This document shows, piece after piece, positions 26,818-35,105 of a stretch of 64,000 nt of DNA. Both the position numbers and the translations under genes were made by a program. How positions within the stretch are numbered: the stretch's first letter is position 1; the number at the start of each line of letters is the position of its first letter. The stretch spans positions 806,001 to 870,000 of the forward strand of contig NZ_JADIKM010000003.1 of assembly GCF_044904665.1 (NCBI RefSeq), in the 5' to 3' direction. This DNA comes from Dyella_A ginsengisoli (GTDB lineage: Bacteria > Pseudomonadota > Gammaproteobacteria > Xanthomonadales > Rhodanobacteraceae). The notes under the pieces are model-generated. The model was not told the origin of the DNA. It did no database searches and saw only the letters and a list, made by a program, of their open reading frames with translations.

Positions 26818-27954
26818 ATGTCGACCCATCCCCAAGCCCGCCCCGACGCCCCGCCCGAGCCGCGCTCCGTGCGCATGACCCTGCTCACCCGACCGACCCT
26901 GCTCGCGCTCTACTTCGCCGGCTGGGCCTTCGTCGGCCTGTGGCTGGGCACCAACGTGTGGATCAGCCAGCGCGACAACCCCAACGCCGTGGCCTGGCAC
27001 TACTACACGTGGGAGCTGAGCAGCGCGCTGGTGATCGGCGCGCTGGCGCTGGCGGTGGGCGCTTTCGAATCGCGCTGGAAGATCACCGGCCCCGGCGCGT
27101 GGCGACGCATGCTGGTGCACCTGCCGGCGGCGGTGGTGTTCTCGCTGGTGCACGTGGCCATCATCGTGGCCATCCGCAAGGCGGTGTACGCGGCGATGGG
27201 CTCGTCCTACGAGTTCGGCGAAGTGTGGATCGGGCTGGTCTACGAGTTCCAGAAAGACCTGATGACCTACCTCAGCCTGGTCATCGCCTGCGCGTTGATC
27301 CGCACCATCCGCGAGCGCCGCCGTCACCAGCTGGAAGCGCTCGAACTGCGCCGCGCCCTGAGCGAAGCGAAGCTGGCGCACCTGTCCGCGCAGATCGAAC
27401 CGCACTTCGTGTTCAACACGCTCAATGCCATCTCCAACCGCATGTACGAAGACGTGCCCGCCGCCGACCGCATGATCGTGGCGCTGTCCGACCTGCTGCG
27501 CACGGCGATGACCGCCGACGGCTCCACCTGGGTGCGCGTGGCCGACGAGATGCACTGGCTGCGCGCCTACACCGCGCTGATGGCCGAGCGCCAACCCGGC
27601 CTGCTGCACGTCGACATCACCGTGGACGAGGGGCTGGATTCCATGCGCCTGCCACGCCTGCTGCTGCAGCCGCTGGTGGAAAACGCCTTCCGCCACGGCC
27701 TGCGCAACGGCCGCGGACGGCTCGCCGTCACCCTGCACCGCGACGGCGAGCAGCTGCATTGCCGGGTGGAAGACGACGGCGTCGGCTTCGCCGCCGATGC
27801 GCAACCGGGCGTGGGTCTGGCCAACGTGCGCGAGCGCCTCGCCCTGCTCTATCCCGATCGCCACCACTGGCAGATCGGCCCCGGCGCGCAGGGCGGCACC
27901 ATCGTCGACATCACCCTTCCGCTCGAGCGCTGGACGGCGGAGCCCGCAGCATGA
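26818..27954 (+). CDS. LytS-type sensor histidine kinase
   Basis: The 378-residue kinase has four transmembrane helices in the first 175 residues (for example ALYFAGWAFVGLWLG and AAVVFSLVHVAIIVAI), then a His_kinase domain with the phospho-acceptor in SAQIEPHFVFNTLNAISN, and an HATPase domain with LLLQPLVENAFRHGL (N box) and VEDDGVGFAAD (G box). This is the short LytS/AlgZ-like class pairing with LytTR regulators. ATG 26818 is chosen; a TTG at 26773 would add 15 residues. The stop overlaps the regulator start by ATGA. Confidence 0.92.
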   Translation: MSTHPQARPDAPPEPRSVRMTLLTRPTLLALYFAGWAFVGLWLGTNVWISQRDNPNAVAWHYYTWELSSALVIGALALAVGAFESRWKITGPGAWRRMLVHLPAAVVFSLVHVAIIVAIRKAVYAAMGSSYEFGEVWIGLVYEFQKDLMTYLSLVIACALIRTIRERRRHQLEALELRRALSEAKLAHLSAQIEPHFVFNTLNAISNRMYEDVPAADRMIVALSDLLRTAMTADGSTWVRVADEMHWLRAYTALMAERQPGLLHVDITVDEGLDSMRLPRLLLQPLVENAFRHGLRNGRGRLAVTLHRDGEQLHCRVEDDGVGFAADAQPGVGLANVRERLALLYPDRHHWQIGPGAQGGTIVDITLPLERWTAEPAA

Positions 27955-28712
27955 CGCTGCGCCTCGCCATCGTGGAAGACGAAGCCCCCGCCCGCACCCG
28001 ACTGCGCCGCCTGCTGGCCGAACACGAAGACGTCGAGGTGGTGCTGGAAGCCGACACCCTTCCCGCTGCGCTCGCCACCCTGCCCAGCGCGGGCGCCGAT
28101 GCGCTGTTCCTGGATATCGCACTGGGCGAGTCCACCGGCTTCGACCTGCTGGACCAGCTGCCGCCGCCGTGGCCGCTGCTGGTGTTCGCGACCGCCTACC
28201 ACGAGCACGCGCTGCGCGCGTTCGAGGTCGCCGCGGTGGACTACCTGCTCAAACCCTTCGACGCCCCGCGCCTCACCGCCACGCTCGATCGCCTGCGCGC
28301 CCGCCTCGCCGACGCCGATCCGCTGCCCGCCGAAGAAGACTTGCGCCGCCTGCAGGCCGCCATGCCCGCACCGGCGTTCAACCCGACGCCGCTGGTCATC
28401 ACCGAGCGCGGCCAGCGCGTGGTGGTGCCACTGGACGAGGTGACCCACCTGGTCGGCAGCGGCAACTACGTGGAACTGCACACCCCGCAGCGCAGCTACC
28501 TGATGCGCGCCACCCTCACCCAACTGGCAAGCCAGCTGCACCCCGCGCAGTTCCTGCGCGTGCACCGCAGCTACCTGGTCCGCGCCGACCAGATCGCCGC
28601 GCTGACGCCGCGGGGGCATGGCGATGCGGAGCTCACGCTGCGCGACGGGACCACGGTGATGGTGAGCCGAAGGTTTCGGGAAGCGTTGCCGGAGGGGTTG
28701 CGGGGGCGGTGA
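27951..28712 (+). CDS. LytTR-family response regulator
   Basis: The 253-residue regulator has a receiver domain (1-120) with acidic pocket VEDE, phospho-acceptor Asp55 in LFLDIAL and Lys101 in DYLLKPFD, then a LytTR DNA-binding domain (about 148-250) with FLRVHRSYLVR and the terminal MVSRRFRE. It is the partner of the adjoining kinase and would bind direct-repeat promoters. Its last 21 bases, including the TGA, recur at 31823-31843, suggesting the region downstream was inserted at the gene end. Confidence 0.92.
   Translation: MTLRLAIVEDEAPARTRLRRLLAEHEDVEVVLEADTLPAALATLPSAGADALFLDIALGESTGFDLLDQLPPPWPLLVFATAYHEHALRAFEVAAVDYLLKPFDAPRLTATLDRLRARLADADPLPAEEDLRRLQAAMPAPAFNPTPLVITERGQRVVVPLDEVTHLVGSGNYVELHTPQRSYLMRATLTQLASQLHPAQFLRVHRSYLVRADQIAALTPRGHGDAELTLRDGTTVMVSRRFREALPEGLRGR
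28692..28712 (+). repeat. Direct repeat, left copy (end of LytTR gene)
   Basis: The 21 bases match 31823-31843 with one mismatch; the last 17, GGTTGCGGGGGCGGTGA, are identical. They bracket a 3.1-kb segment with atypical genes. Confidence 0.7.
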
Positions 28713-28992
28713 AGTCGGCACACAGGTGTGAGCGCCTATGAGCAGCACCGCGTGCCCTTCGCGGGCTCACCGTCTGCTGCCTAAGTAGTGTTGATCCGTG
28801 TCAAACCGCGACTTGGCGTGGTAGCGACAATTACTGCGTGCTGCCAGGTCGTGCTCCTCGTGCCGAGAGCTGCCGCGGCGAGCACCACCACCACGAGCGG
28901 GATGACAGCCTGCATACCGGCCTTCCCATGTCCAGGCTACGGAAGCTCAAATCCATAGGTGGTAGATCGCCTACCACTTGCCAGGAACTTCG

Positions 28993-29664
28993 ATGAAAGA
29001 GCAATCGTTTGTGGAGTTGCTAGAAGCGGGCGCACCAGTCTCAAGGCTGACTGAAGTCATCATTCATGAATTGTCGGCGTTCAACCTGGGAAAAACCGTC
29101 GATTTCAATTTCCTGAGTCGTCAATCTGTCGGCGGCTACTGCCGTTCACTGGGATTTGCCGCCAACCGAAACTGGTCAATGCTGGTGCTCGACAAGATCG
29201 CCCCGAAGTCACCGCTTGGACCCAACGTCATTCCCGAAAAAGAAGCCAAGGCGGTCTTGGCCCAACTCCGCTACGCCATCGACAAGGGGTTGTTGGAACC
29301 CAAAATGGGCAGCCCACAGCCCGACGTCATCTCCGATTTCCTCCCGCGGGGAAGGCGATACAAGCGCGCCAAGACGCTTGGGCATTTGTGGGAGTTCCAG
29401 TACGCGCTAGCCGTTGAGCTTGAGCATGGCAAGACGCGCGGAAGCAACATAACGAATAACCATCCGCTACTCACGGCATTAGTGGTTACCGCCCACCTGG
29501 CTGAGGACAAGCTGTATTACGCAAGGATCTGGGAAATGGAGACCAGCGGAAGCCTGTTCAATGCACAACTCGACAAAGCGCCAGTAGGCCCGATCATGAA
29601 GGAAAACATGCGTGCCAAAGTTTATTTGCAACAGCGTTTGCAGGAGCGCGTCGAGAATTCATAG
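28993..29664 (+). CDS. Hypothetical protein, accessory region
   Basis: The 223-residue protein is not recognised. It appears soluble, with no signal peptide or membrane segment, and mixes alpha-helical segments with a basic central stretch (FLPRGRRYKRAKTLGHLW, about residue 117). Its codon use is visibly more AT-rich than neighbouring core genes, suggesting transfer. ATG 28993 is preceded by AGGAA at a usable distance; an upstream in-frame start adds only five residues. It stands alone, 280 bp after the LytTR gene, inside the segment flanked by the 21-bp direct repeat. Confidence 0.7.
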   Translation: MKEQSFVELLEAGAPVSRLTEVIIHELSAFNLGKTVDFNFLSRQSVGGYCRSLGFAANRNWSMLVLDKIAPKSPLGPNVIPEKEAKAVLAQLRYAIDKGLLEPKMGSPQPDVISDFLPRGRRYKRAKTLGHLWEFQYALAVELEHGKTRGSNITNNHPLLTALVVTAHLAEDKLYYARIWEMETSGSLFNAQLDKAPVGPIMKENMRAKVYLQQRLQERVENS

Positions 29665-30397
29665 GGATGGCCTCCATTAATCCCTGGCTTCGGCAAAAAA
29701 ACCGAGAGCAGATCGCTCTATCCCCGGGGTGTCTCGTCAGCCTCCAAATCACCACGCGGCGGAAAGTCGAACCTTCCCCCTGTTTCGTTTCGCCTCGCGA
29801 TCGGGAGCGCCGAACACAGGCGTCGCGCATAGACATCTGTCTAGCGAATCCTTAACTGAGGGCGTGATTCATTGGCGCCGGGCCCATCAGTTCGGGGAAA
29901 TTTTATGCATCGCGTCGACACGACTAGCACACGGGTTAAGCGCCTGGCGCGAGCGCTGGGGCAGACGACACGGCGGGAGGGAAACGCCGCCCTCGATCCC
30001 GCCGGGGATGTCGGCAGGAATCGTCATCGCCGCCTTGCGCCGGGTGACATCGCTCACCCGCACGCTCATGCGACACCTGCTCACGATCAGTTGCGCAACG
30101 GCGCGTTGCAAGTCGAGTCCCTGGCACTGGCCCCATTCGCCAGGAGCGATTACCCACGTCGTGGCATCAAGCCATCGGCGCATCGTGCAGCGCTGTCGCT
30201 GCACCTCGATGGCGACGCGCTGCAGCGTCACGACGTGTTCGACCAGACAGGCGCCGGTGGCTGGGAGCCTGCCCTGCAACGCCCCGGGTTGGAGCTCGCA
30301 AACCCCTGACTCCCGCCAGAGGGAGAGCCGCTTCAGACGACTCGTCGATCGGCGAGCCGATCTCTGACCGAGTCCCTACAACATCAGGATTCAGACT
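29665..30397. other. 733-bp stretch with no securely assigned gene
   Basis: Open frames exist on both strands (best candidate at 29905-30309, listed separately). None shows a recognisable family. The region could hold a decayed gene or untranslated leader of the FAD protein gene. Confidence 0.5.
29905..30309 (+). CDS. Uncertain small hypothetical protein
   Basis: A 134-codon frame begins with ATG at 29905 preceded by GGGGAAA, a plausible ribosome site, and ends 88 bp before the FAD protein gene. The product is basic at the N-terminus (TTSTRVKRLARAL) and rich in His, Ala and Arg without recognisable domains. An antisense frame covers nearly the same bases, a common effect of high GC. It is kept only because of the ribosome site and position; it may not be a gene. 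Confidence 0.25.
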   Translation: MHRVDTTSTRVKRLARALGQTTRREGNAALDPAGDVGRNRHRRLAPGDIAHPHAHATPAHDQLRNGALQVESLALAPFARSDYPRRGIKPSAHRAALSLHLDGDALQRHDVFDQTGAGGWEPALQRPGLELANP

Positions 30398-31795
30398 ATG
30401 ACTGACATCGCAATCATCGGTGGCGGTGCAGCAGGCGCTGCGGTATTCGGCGAGCTGCTGCGAAGACCGAACCGACAAGGCACCATCCATTGGATCACCG
30501 GATGCATCGCCCCTGGTCGAGGCGTCGCGTATGCCTCGCGCGACGACCGGCACCTGCTGAACGTTCGCGCCGCGGGCATGGGGTTGTTTGCCGACCAGAA
30601 GGACGACTTTTTGCAGCACGCCAGCCGCTCCCTCGGCCAGGCTCAGGGCGGCGACTTCCTACCTCGCCGCCTGTTCGGCGAATTCATCGAGGCCCAGGTA
30701 AACGCAGCGATGAGCGAAGCGCATGCGCGCGGTCGCCGTTTCCAGGTACACCATGCGAAGGCGCTGGCGATTCACAGGGACACCGCCGAGCGCTATCGCG
30801 TCGAGCTGGAACAAGGCGAGGCGCTGGTCGTCAATGCAGCGGTACTGGCCATCGGCGCACTGGCGCCGCGGACGCTCAAGACCGTGTCCGCCGAGGCGCT
30901 CGGCAGTGGCGCCTACGTGCTGGACCCCTGGAGCATGGACGAGCCGGCTCAGGCGCCACGCCGGATTGTGGTTATCGGCACCGGCCTGACGGCGGTCGAT
31001 ACGCTGATCTCGGCCGCCACCCGCTGGCCGAATGCCGAGCTGGCAGCAGTATCTCGCCACGGCCTGCTGCCATTTCGCCATCCGGACCGGCCGGTCGCCC
31101 CATACCCTTTCCAGGACGATCTCAATACGGCGCTGCTCGCATGCGACGGCGTACTCCCGATGATGCGGCTCGTTCGCCAGGCGCTGGCCGACCCCGCGGG
31201 TACGGACTGGCGTGCCGTCATTGATGGCATGCGGCCGGTCAATGCACGGCTGTGGGAAGGGCTAAGGGTGGAAAAGCGCCTGCAGTTTCTACGACATGTG
31301 CGCTGGGTCTGGGAGGCTTCGCGCCATCGCACCGCACCGGCGTCGGCCGAGAACATACAGGCACTGATCGAGTCCGGGCGATTGCATATTCATGCCGCCC
31401 GCGTGTTGGCCGTGGAAGGGCACGGTCCGTTGGCCATGACCGTGCGCAGTCGGGCCACCCAGCTGCTGAGCACCATCGAGGCGGACCGGGTGATCCAGGC
31501 GACCGGCCTGGACACGGCGGTCGCATACGCGCGCGATCCGCTGCTGGCCCAGCTGCTTGACGATGGACTAGCCATTCCGGATCCCCTGCAACTGGGTGTA
31601 GCGGCAGAACCCGACGGGCAACTGCTGGATGCCGAAGGGCGCGTTCAGCCGGGTCTCTATGGTATCGGCTCGCTGCTGCGCGGCAGCTTGTGGGAATGCA
31701 CGGCCATGCCGGAAATTCGTGCCGCCGCGGGCCGGCTGGCGCACATGCTAGACAAGCCGAGTGAAGAGCAATCGGAAGAGGCCGCCGCCCAGTAG
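30398..31795 (+). CDS. FAD/NAD(P)-binding protein (NAD_binding_9 type)
   Basis: The 465-residue protein begins with a dinucleotide-binding fold (IAIIGGGAAGAAVFGELL, residues 4-21). Further family marks are PGRGVAYASRDDRHLLNVRA near residue 45, a second nucleotide fold RIVVIGTGLTAVDTLISA near residue 190, and VIQATGLDT near residue 365. It belongs to FAD-NAD(P)-binding proteins of uncertain substrate, related to those annotated as hydroxyacylglutathione- or pyridine-nucleotide-dependent oxidoreductases. An AGGA site precedes the ATG. No partner gene is evident. It lies within the direct-repeat-flanked segment. Confidence 0.82.
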   Translation: MTDIAIIGGGAAGAAVFGELLRRPNRQGTIHWITGCIAPGRGVAYASRDDRHLLNVRAAGMGLFADQKDDFLQHASRSLGQAQGGDFLPRRLFGEFIEAQVNAAMSEAHARGRRFQVHHAKALAIHRDTAERYRVELEQGEALVVNAAVLAIGALAPRTLKTVSAEALGSGAYVLDPWSMDEPAQAPRRIVVIGTGLTAVDTLISAATRWPNAELAAVSRHGLLPFRHPDRPVAPYPFQDDLNTALLACDGVLPMMRLVRQALADPAGTDWRAVIDGMRPVNARLWEGLRVEKRLQFLRHVRWVWEASRHRTAPASAENIQALIESGRLHIHAARVLAVEGHGPLAMTVRSRATQLLSTIEADRVIQATGLDTAVAYARDPLLAQLLDDGLAIPDPLQLGVAAEPDGQLLDAEGRVQPGLYGIGSLLRGSLWECTAMPEIRAAAGRLAHMLDKPSEEQSEEAAAQ

Positions 31796-31822
31796 TGCAT
31801 TCGGACATTCCAAGCCGCGCGC

Positions 31823-31843
31823 GAGCGGTTGCGGGGGCGGTGA
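31823..31843 (+). repeat. Direct repeat, right copy
   Basis: Matches the 3' end of the LytTR gene (28692-28712) with one mismatch. It is non-coding here, 27 bp past the FAD protein stop. Confidence 0.7.
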
Positions 31844-31882
31844 GGCAGAGCATCGCCGCTGCCCCCTGCTTCTCGGCGCGGC

Positions 31883-32263
31883 CTAGATCATCGGCAACGC
31901 CATCAGCAGAAGACCGAAGATGCTGACCAGCCAGACCAGGGATCGCAGCCAGGGAATACCGCTGACGTAGGCGGGCACATAGACGACGCGGGCGACGAGA
32001 AAGACCAGGGCGCCCTGAGCCTCGGCCTCCTGGCTGGTTCCCGTCGTAAGGGCCAGCAGTGCCAGGGAGATGAAGATCGGCAAGGCCTCCAGAAGATTGT
32101 TCTTCGCCCGATCCAGCCGTGCCGCGATCACCGAGGGTTCGGGCTGAACGTCGCGATTGCCAACAATGCCCTTGAGGTCGAACCTGAAGCGCGAGGTCTC
32201 TTGCAGGAAGATCTGGGCGACATACAGAGCCAGCACGAGAAGAATGATCGTCGTGAGGTGCAC
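31883..32263 (-). CDS. MAPEG family membrane protein
   Basis: The 126-residue protein has four hydrophobic helices (TIILLVLALYVAQIFL; LLEALPIFISLALLAL; GALVFLVARVVYVPAYV; LVWLVSIFGLLLMAL) and the MAPEG pattern A-R-x-x-x-A-x-x-N-x-x-E (ARLDRAKNNLLEALPIF). MAPEG proteins include microsomal glutathione transferases; the bacterial YecN-like branch has unknown substrates. The GTG start at 32261-32263 is preferred because GGAGG lies seven bases upstream; a longer in-frame ATG at 32296 would place that site inside the gene. Confidence 0.87.
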   Translation of the reverse strand: MHLTTIILLVLALYVAQIFLQETSRFRFDLKGIVGNRDVQPEPSVIAARLDRAKNNLLEALPIFISLALLALTTGTSQEAEAQGALVFLVARVVYVPAYVSGIPWLRSLVWLVSIFGLLLMALPMI

Positions 32264-32394
32264 TCGATAGCCTCCAGTAACTTCGCTCAACAGCAAAAGG
32301 TGTCAGAGCGCAGTTTCACCACCAACGCTCATCGAAAAGTCGACTCTGATCCTGCTAAGCCTAGCCGCAAAGCGGCGACGGCTTCGAAGGATTG

Positions 32395-32700
32395 CTAAGC
32401 CCCGCCATCGATAATGACGAGCGTGCCATGGCTTCCTTCTGCCACGGCGTGCGGCACGCCGGCCGGCACGATGTATACCTCGCCGGGGCCTACGCGTGTT
32501 ACCGCGTCGCCAAGCTGCAGATTCATCTGTCCGTCCAGAACCAGAAGCGCCTCATCAAACGGATGGGATTCGTTCGGATAGGCCTGGCCGTCCATTCGCA
32601 CCACCTTGAAGTTGGCGCCGGCAGGCCGGCCCACCACATGCGACCGCCAGGCTTCCGGGAGCGAGGATGCGAGGGTGACGAGATTTGTGTGTTCGGCCAT
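32395..32700 (-). CDS. Cupin-domain protein
   Basis: The 101-residue protein is a single small cupin barrel. The first cupin motif is partly visible (HPFDEALLVLDGQMNLQLGD) and the second is PGEVYIVPAGVPHAV. The usual second histidine of motif 1 is not obvious, so metal binding is uncertain. It starts just after a GGGAG-like site. It is upstream of the MAPEG gene on the same strand with a 131-bp gap. A palindromic repeat follows its promoter side at 32745-32823. Confidence 0.85.
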   Translation of the reverse strand: MAEHTNLVTLASSLPEAWRSHVVGRPAGANFKVVRMDGQAYPNESHPFDEALLVLDGQMNLQLGDAVTRVGPGEVYIVPAGVPHAVAEGSHGTLVIIDGGA

Positions 32701-32744
32701 AGGGAGACTCCTTGTAGGGCCTGGCGTTCGAAAGCCAATAACAC

Positions 32745-32823
32745 TAAGGGGACGGCTAATTAATCCAAGCAGACCCCCGCCATGCCGGACAGAGCCTGCA
32801 TTTAATTAGCCACGTCCCCCTTA
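32745..32823. repeat. Inverted repeat bordering the OLD-like ATPase gene
   Basis: Left arm TAAGGGGACGGCTAATTAA (32745-32763) and right arm 32802-32823, which reads as its reverse complement with a three-base insertion (GG/GTG region), enclose 38 bases. The element ends 11 bp before the ATPase stop codon and could also act as its terminator. Confidence 0.75.
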
Positions 32824-32834
32824 ACTCCAATGCG

Positions 32835-34550
32835 TCACGACAGCAGCTTTTGTGCCGAGATTGCCTGCTCGAGCAGTGCCTTGAGATCAGAGTGCATCGG
32901 GACTGCCGGGTTCGAAATCTGCTTTAGCCCCTTGAGTTTCTTCACGTCAGGCGTTCCGATGTATCTCTTCTTTGCCGCCTCCTCGACTTTGGTCAACAGC
33001 ATTTTTCCTTTAATGGTCGCGGCGCAGGGGCCAGCAAGTTCTCTCCAACGTTTGCTCGGCACGCTGACCTCTTCTTTACTCAAGCCACCAACAGCAGATT
33101 GGTAAGCCGTATTGAAGTCTGTCTCTGCCGCGTCAGCGTCGACGAGGGCAATTGCTTCACGTAGCAGAGCAGTTGCGTCAGAGCTGTCAATGTCAAATAT
33201 CTTCTCTAAGTGCTCAGGCAAGCAAAATCCGGCTTCTATGTCTGATCCTTCTGGCATCCAGAAGGGAACGCCGTGGATGTCGTACTCCATTTTCTTGATC
33301 AAAGCGGCCTTATCCGCATCAGACAAGAAATCTCGATCTCTGTGGACGGCAACAGCAATGCCGAGCTCCTGCCTAGTCTTTGCTAGCGCAGAGCCGCGAG
33401 GCAGAGACCCAGAGCCAAATGTCGGCCACAGCAACACCTTGCGGGCTAGTTCAGGCCATTGCGCAAGAATATTCTTCATGTATTGAAGATTTCCGTCTTC
33501 GGTAAGAAGAAGAAGATCCTTGTCTAGCGCCCCCCACCCCATGCGCTGGCGTACCTGATCCTCTCTTTCGCTTCGTAGTGCGCCATCGCTCATCCACAAT
33601 ACGTGAGAGGTAGCACTGGAGGCCCGAACTAAGCTCGGGGAGTGGGTTGCAAGCATGAACTGGGTTTCCGGGAACGCACTCGCGGCGTCTTCAAGCGCTG
33701 AGATTAGTCTCTCTTGCGTCCCGGGATGAAGGTGAGAATCGGGTTCGTCAATTAGCAAGAGCCGTGGCTTGAAGTGAAGCAGGTAGGCAAAGATTTGGAC
33801 TACCTGCAGGAAGCCCGTGCCGGCCATCTCCAGCGATCTCCACTGAAGGTCCAGTTTCTTGCCAGGTTCAACCATGTCAGCTGTGAGGAACTTTGCGTCA
33901 ATGTTCACGTCCCTCAATCGATCGAACTTGACCCAAAAGCGAACGCCTGGGAAAACCTTTCCAACCCATCGACTTAGCTCTGTAAGTTCCTCATGCTTTT
34001 CGATGGTATCGCGACCGGTTGCGGATATTGCTAGGCCGAGCAAGATGTGCCGCAGCACCGAGCCGCCCTCACCTGAAGCGGCCCGCCGATGAAGTACCGG
34101 CGTGGCGAGCAATGACTCAGCTTCCGAGAGACCAGCTAAACCAGGGATATACGCAGTTATCTGCGCTGTAGCAGTGATTGTGCTTGCGAGGCTTCCAGCA
34201 ACGATCGCCTTGATTCCGGCATCGTTGCGAGTTGAATGCATATTTATCTCTAGCTTGTCGGGGCCGGATTCCAGCACCACGCGTACTTTGGGTGAAGCAC
34301 CTTCACTATTCAGACGAATCTTATGCGAAAGATGCAAGAAATCTCGACTCGGTGCGTAATCCATTCGCTCTAGAGTTACGCGATCTGAGCCATCCCTCAA
34401 GACGGCGCAACGGATTGCCCAATGAATCGCCCGAAGAATCGATGACTTGCCGGATCCATTTTCACCTACAAGGATAGTGACCGGCCCCAAAGGGATCTTT
34501 ACTTCAGCGCAGATTCGCATGAAGTTGGCGACGCTTACTGAGTTAAACAT
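32835..34550 (-). CDS. OLD-like AAA ATPase with possible TOPRIM-type C-terminus
   Basis: The 571-residue protein starts with an ABC-type ATPase head: Walker A GENGSGKSS at residues 29-37, a signature-like SLEMAGTGFLQVVQIF near residue 240, Walker B LLLIDEPDSHLHPGTQERL near residue 265 and LATHSPSLV. The second half has LLLLTEDGNLQYMKNIL followed by AVHRDRDFLSD, a pattern of glutamate then D-x-D reminiscent of the TOPRIM nuclease fold in OLD and GajA proteins. No helicase partner such as GajB adjoins it. Codon use is more AT-rich than core genes and repeats lie at both ends, pointing to acquired DNA. A phage-defence role is inferred, not shown. Confidence 0.8.
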   Translation of the reverse strand: MFNSVSVANFMRICAEVKIPLGPVTILVGENGSGKSSILRAIHWAIRCAVLRDGSDRVTLERMDYAPSRDFLHLSHKIRLNSEGASPKVRVVLESGPDKLEINMHSTRNDAGIKAIVAGSLASTITATAQITAYIPGLAGLSEAESLLATPVLHRRAASGEGGSVLRHILLGLAISATGRDTIEKHEELTELSRWVGKVFPGVRFWVKFDRLRDVNIDAKFLTADMVEPGKKLDLQWRSLEMAGTGFLQVVQIFAYLLHFKPRLLLIDEPDSHLHPGTQERLISALEDAASAFPETQFMLATHSPSLVRASSATSHVLWMSDGALRSEREDQVRQRMGWGALDKDLLLLTEDGNLQYMKNILAQWPELARKVLLWPTFGSGSLPRGSALAKTRQELGIAVAVHRDRDFLSDADKAALIKKMEYDIHGVPFWMPEGSDIEAGFCLPEHLEKIFDIDSSDATALLREAIALVDADAAETDFNTAYQSAVGGLSKEEVSVPSKRWRELAGPCAATIKGKMLLTKVEEAAKKRYIGTPDVKKLKGLKQISNPAVPMHSDLKALLEQAISAQKLLS

Positions 34551-34598
34551 GACTTGTGTTGGTCTTTGAGTGAAGCTGTGAAGATAGTGCTCATAGTA

Positions 34599-34630
34599 GA
34601 AACTGGGGTCAGATTACACTTTCTCGAAAA
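34599..34630. repeat. REP-like half element upstream of the ATPase gene
   Basis: GAAACTGGGGTCAGATTACA followed by CTTTCTCGAAAA resembles one arm of REP sequences associated with Y1 (RAYT) transposases in this bacterial group. Only one arm is present. The resemblance is from memory of such elements, not a search. Confidence 0.45.
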
Positions 34631-34649
34631 TAGCACAAAAAATTCCACC

Positions 34650-35105
34650 CTACCCCAAGTTTTGGCTCGGCTGGCCACAGCTTGCACGAGGTTTGTTCAA
34701 CCCGGTAATGCAAGTAACTCGCCCGATTGCCACACGTCTAGGACCCTCATGGCAGTAGAACTCAATTCCAGGCTTGATGCGGACTCGGTGCAATTGTTCA
34801 CGCATTTCGTCTACGACAACAGTCATGCGGGCGGGCAGCTCAATGTTCAAAGGAAGCGGCTGATCTATGGGCAGGCTATCTCCGGATGGAGAGAAGAAAT
34901 CTGGCCAGATCATGTAGAGCGGATACGTACCGCCGTCCGCAAGGTAAGAGAAATCCCAGCGTATGCCATTGAACGGAGGGGTCCTACGTCCGCCCTGGGC
35001 TTCCGTGAAAATTCGGATGGTTGCTTCGAAGTCATCCGGGACGGCGTAGAGACGATCCATGTTTGTGGTGCCTGGCGCAAAGTGGGTTTGGATATGCGGT
35101 GTCAT
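34650..35105 (-). CDS. EF-Tu domain 3-like standalone protein
   Basis: The 151-residue protein resembles the third, beta-barrel domain of elongation factor Tu without a GTPase domain: TEAQGGRRTPPFNGIRWDF, an inner ARMTVVVDEM strand and the terminal EGPRRVAIGRVTCITGL follow the order and spacing of that domain (REG-x-x-x-G-x-G-x-V). Such small EFTu-like proteins are found in many bacteria with unknown function. The ATG at 35103-35105 overlaps the stop of a small upstream frame (ATGA) and has GGAAG before it. Residues after TGL are probably variable tail. Confidence 0.65.
   Translation of the reverse strand: MTPHIQTHFAPGTTNMDRLYAVPDDFEATIRIFTEAQGGRRTPPFNGIRWDFSYLADGGTYPLYMIWPDFFSPSGDSLPIDQPLPLNIELPARMTVVVDEMREQLHRVRIKPGIEFYCHEGPRRVAIGRVTCITGLNKPRASCGQPSQNLG

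Noticed and set aside
29887..30279. Antisense frame of 130 codons overlapping the uncertain ORF at 29905
   Set aside because: No ribosome site, no family pattern, and it shares bases with an equally doubtful frame.
28713..31822. Integrative element or prophage
   Set aside because: The flanking repeat is suggestive, but no integrase, transposase or phage gene is present.
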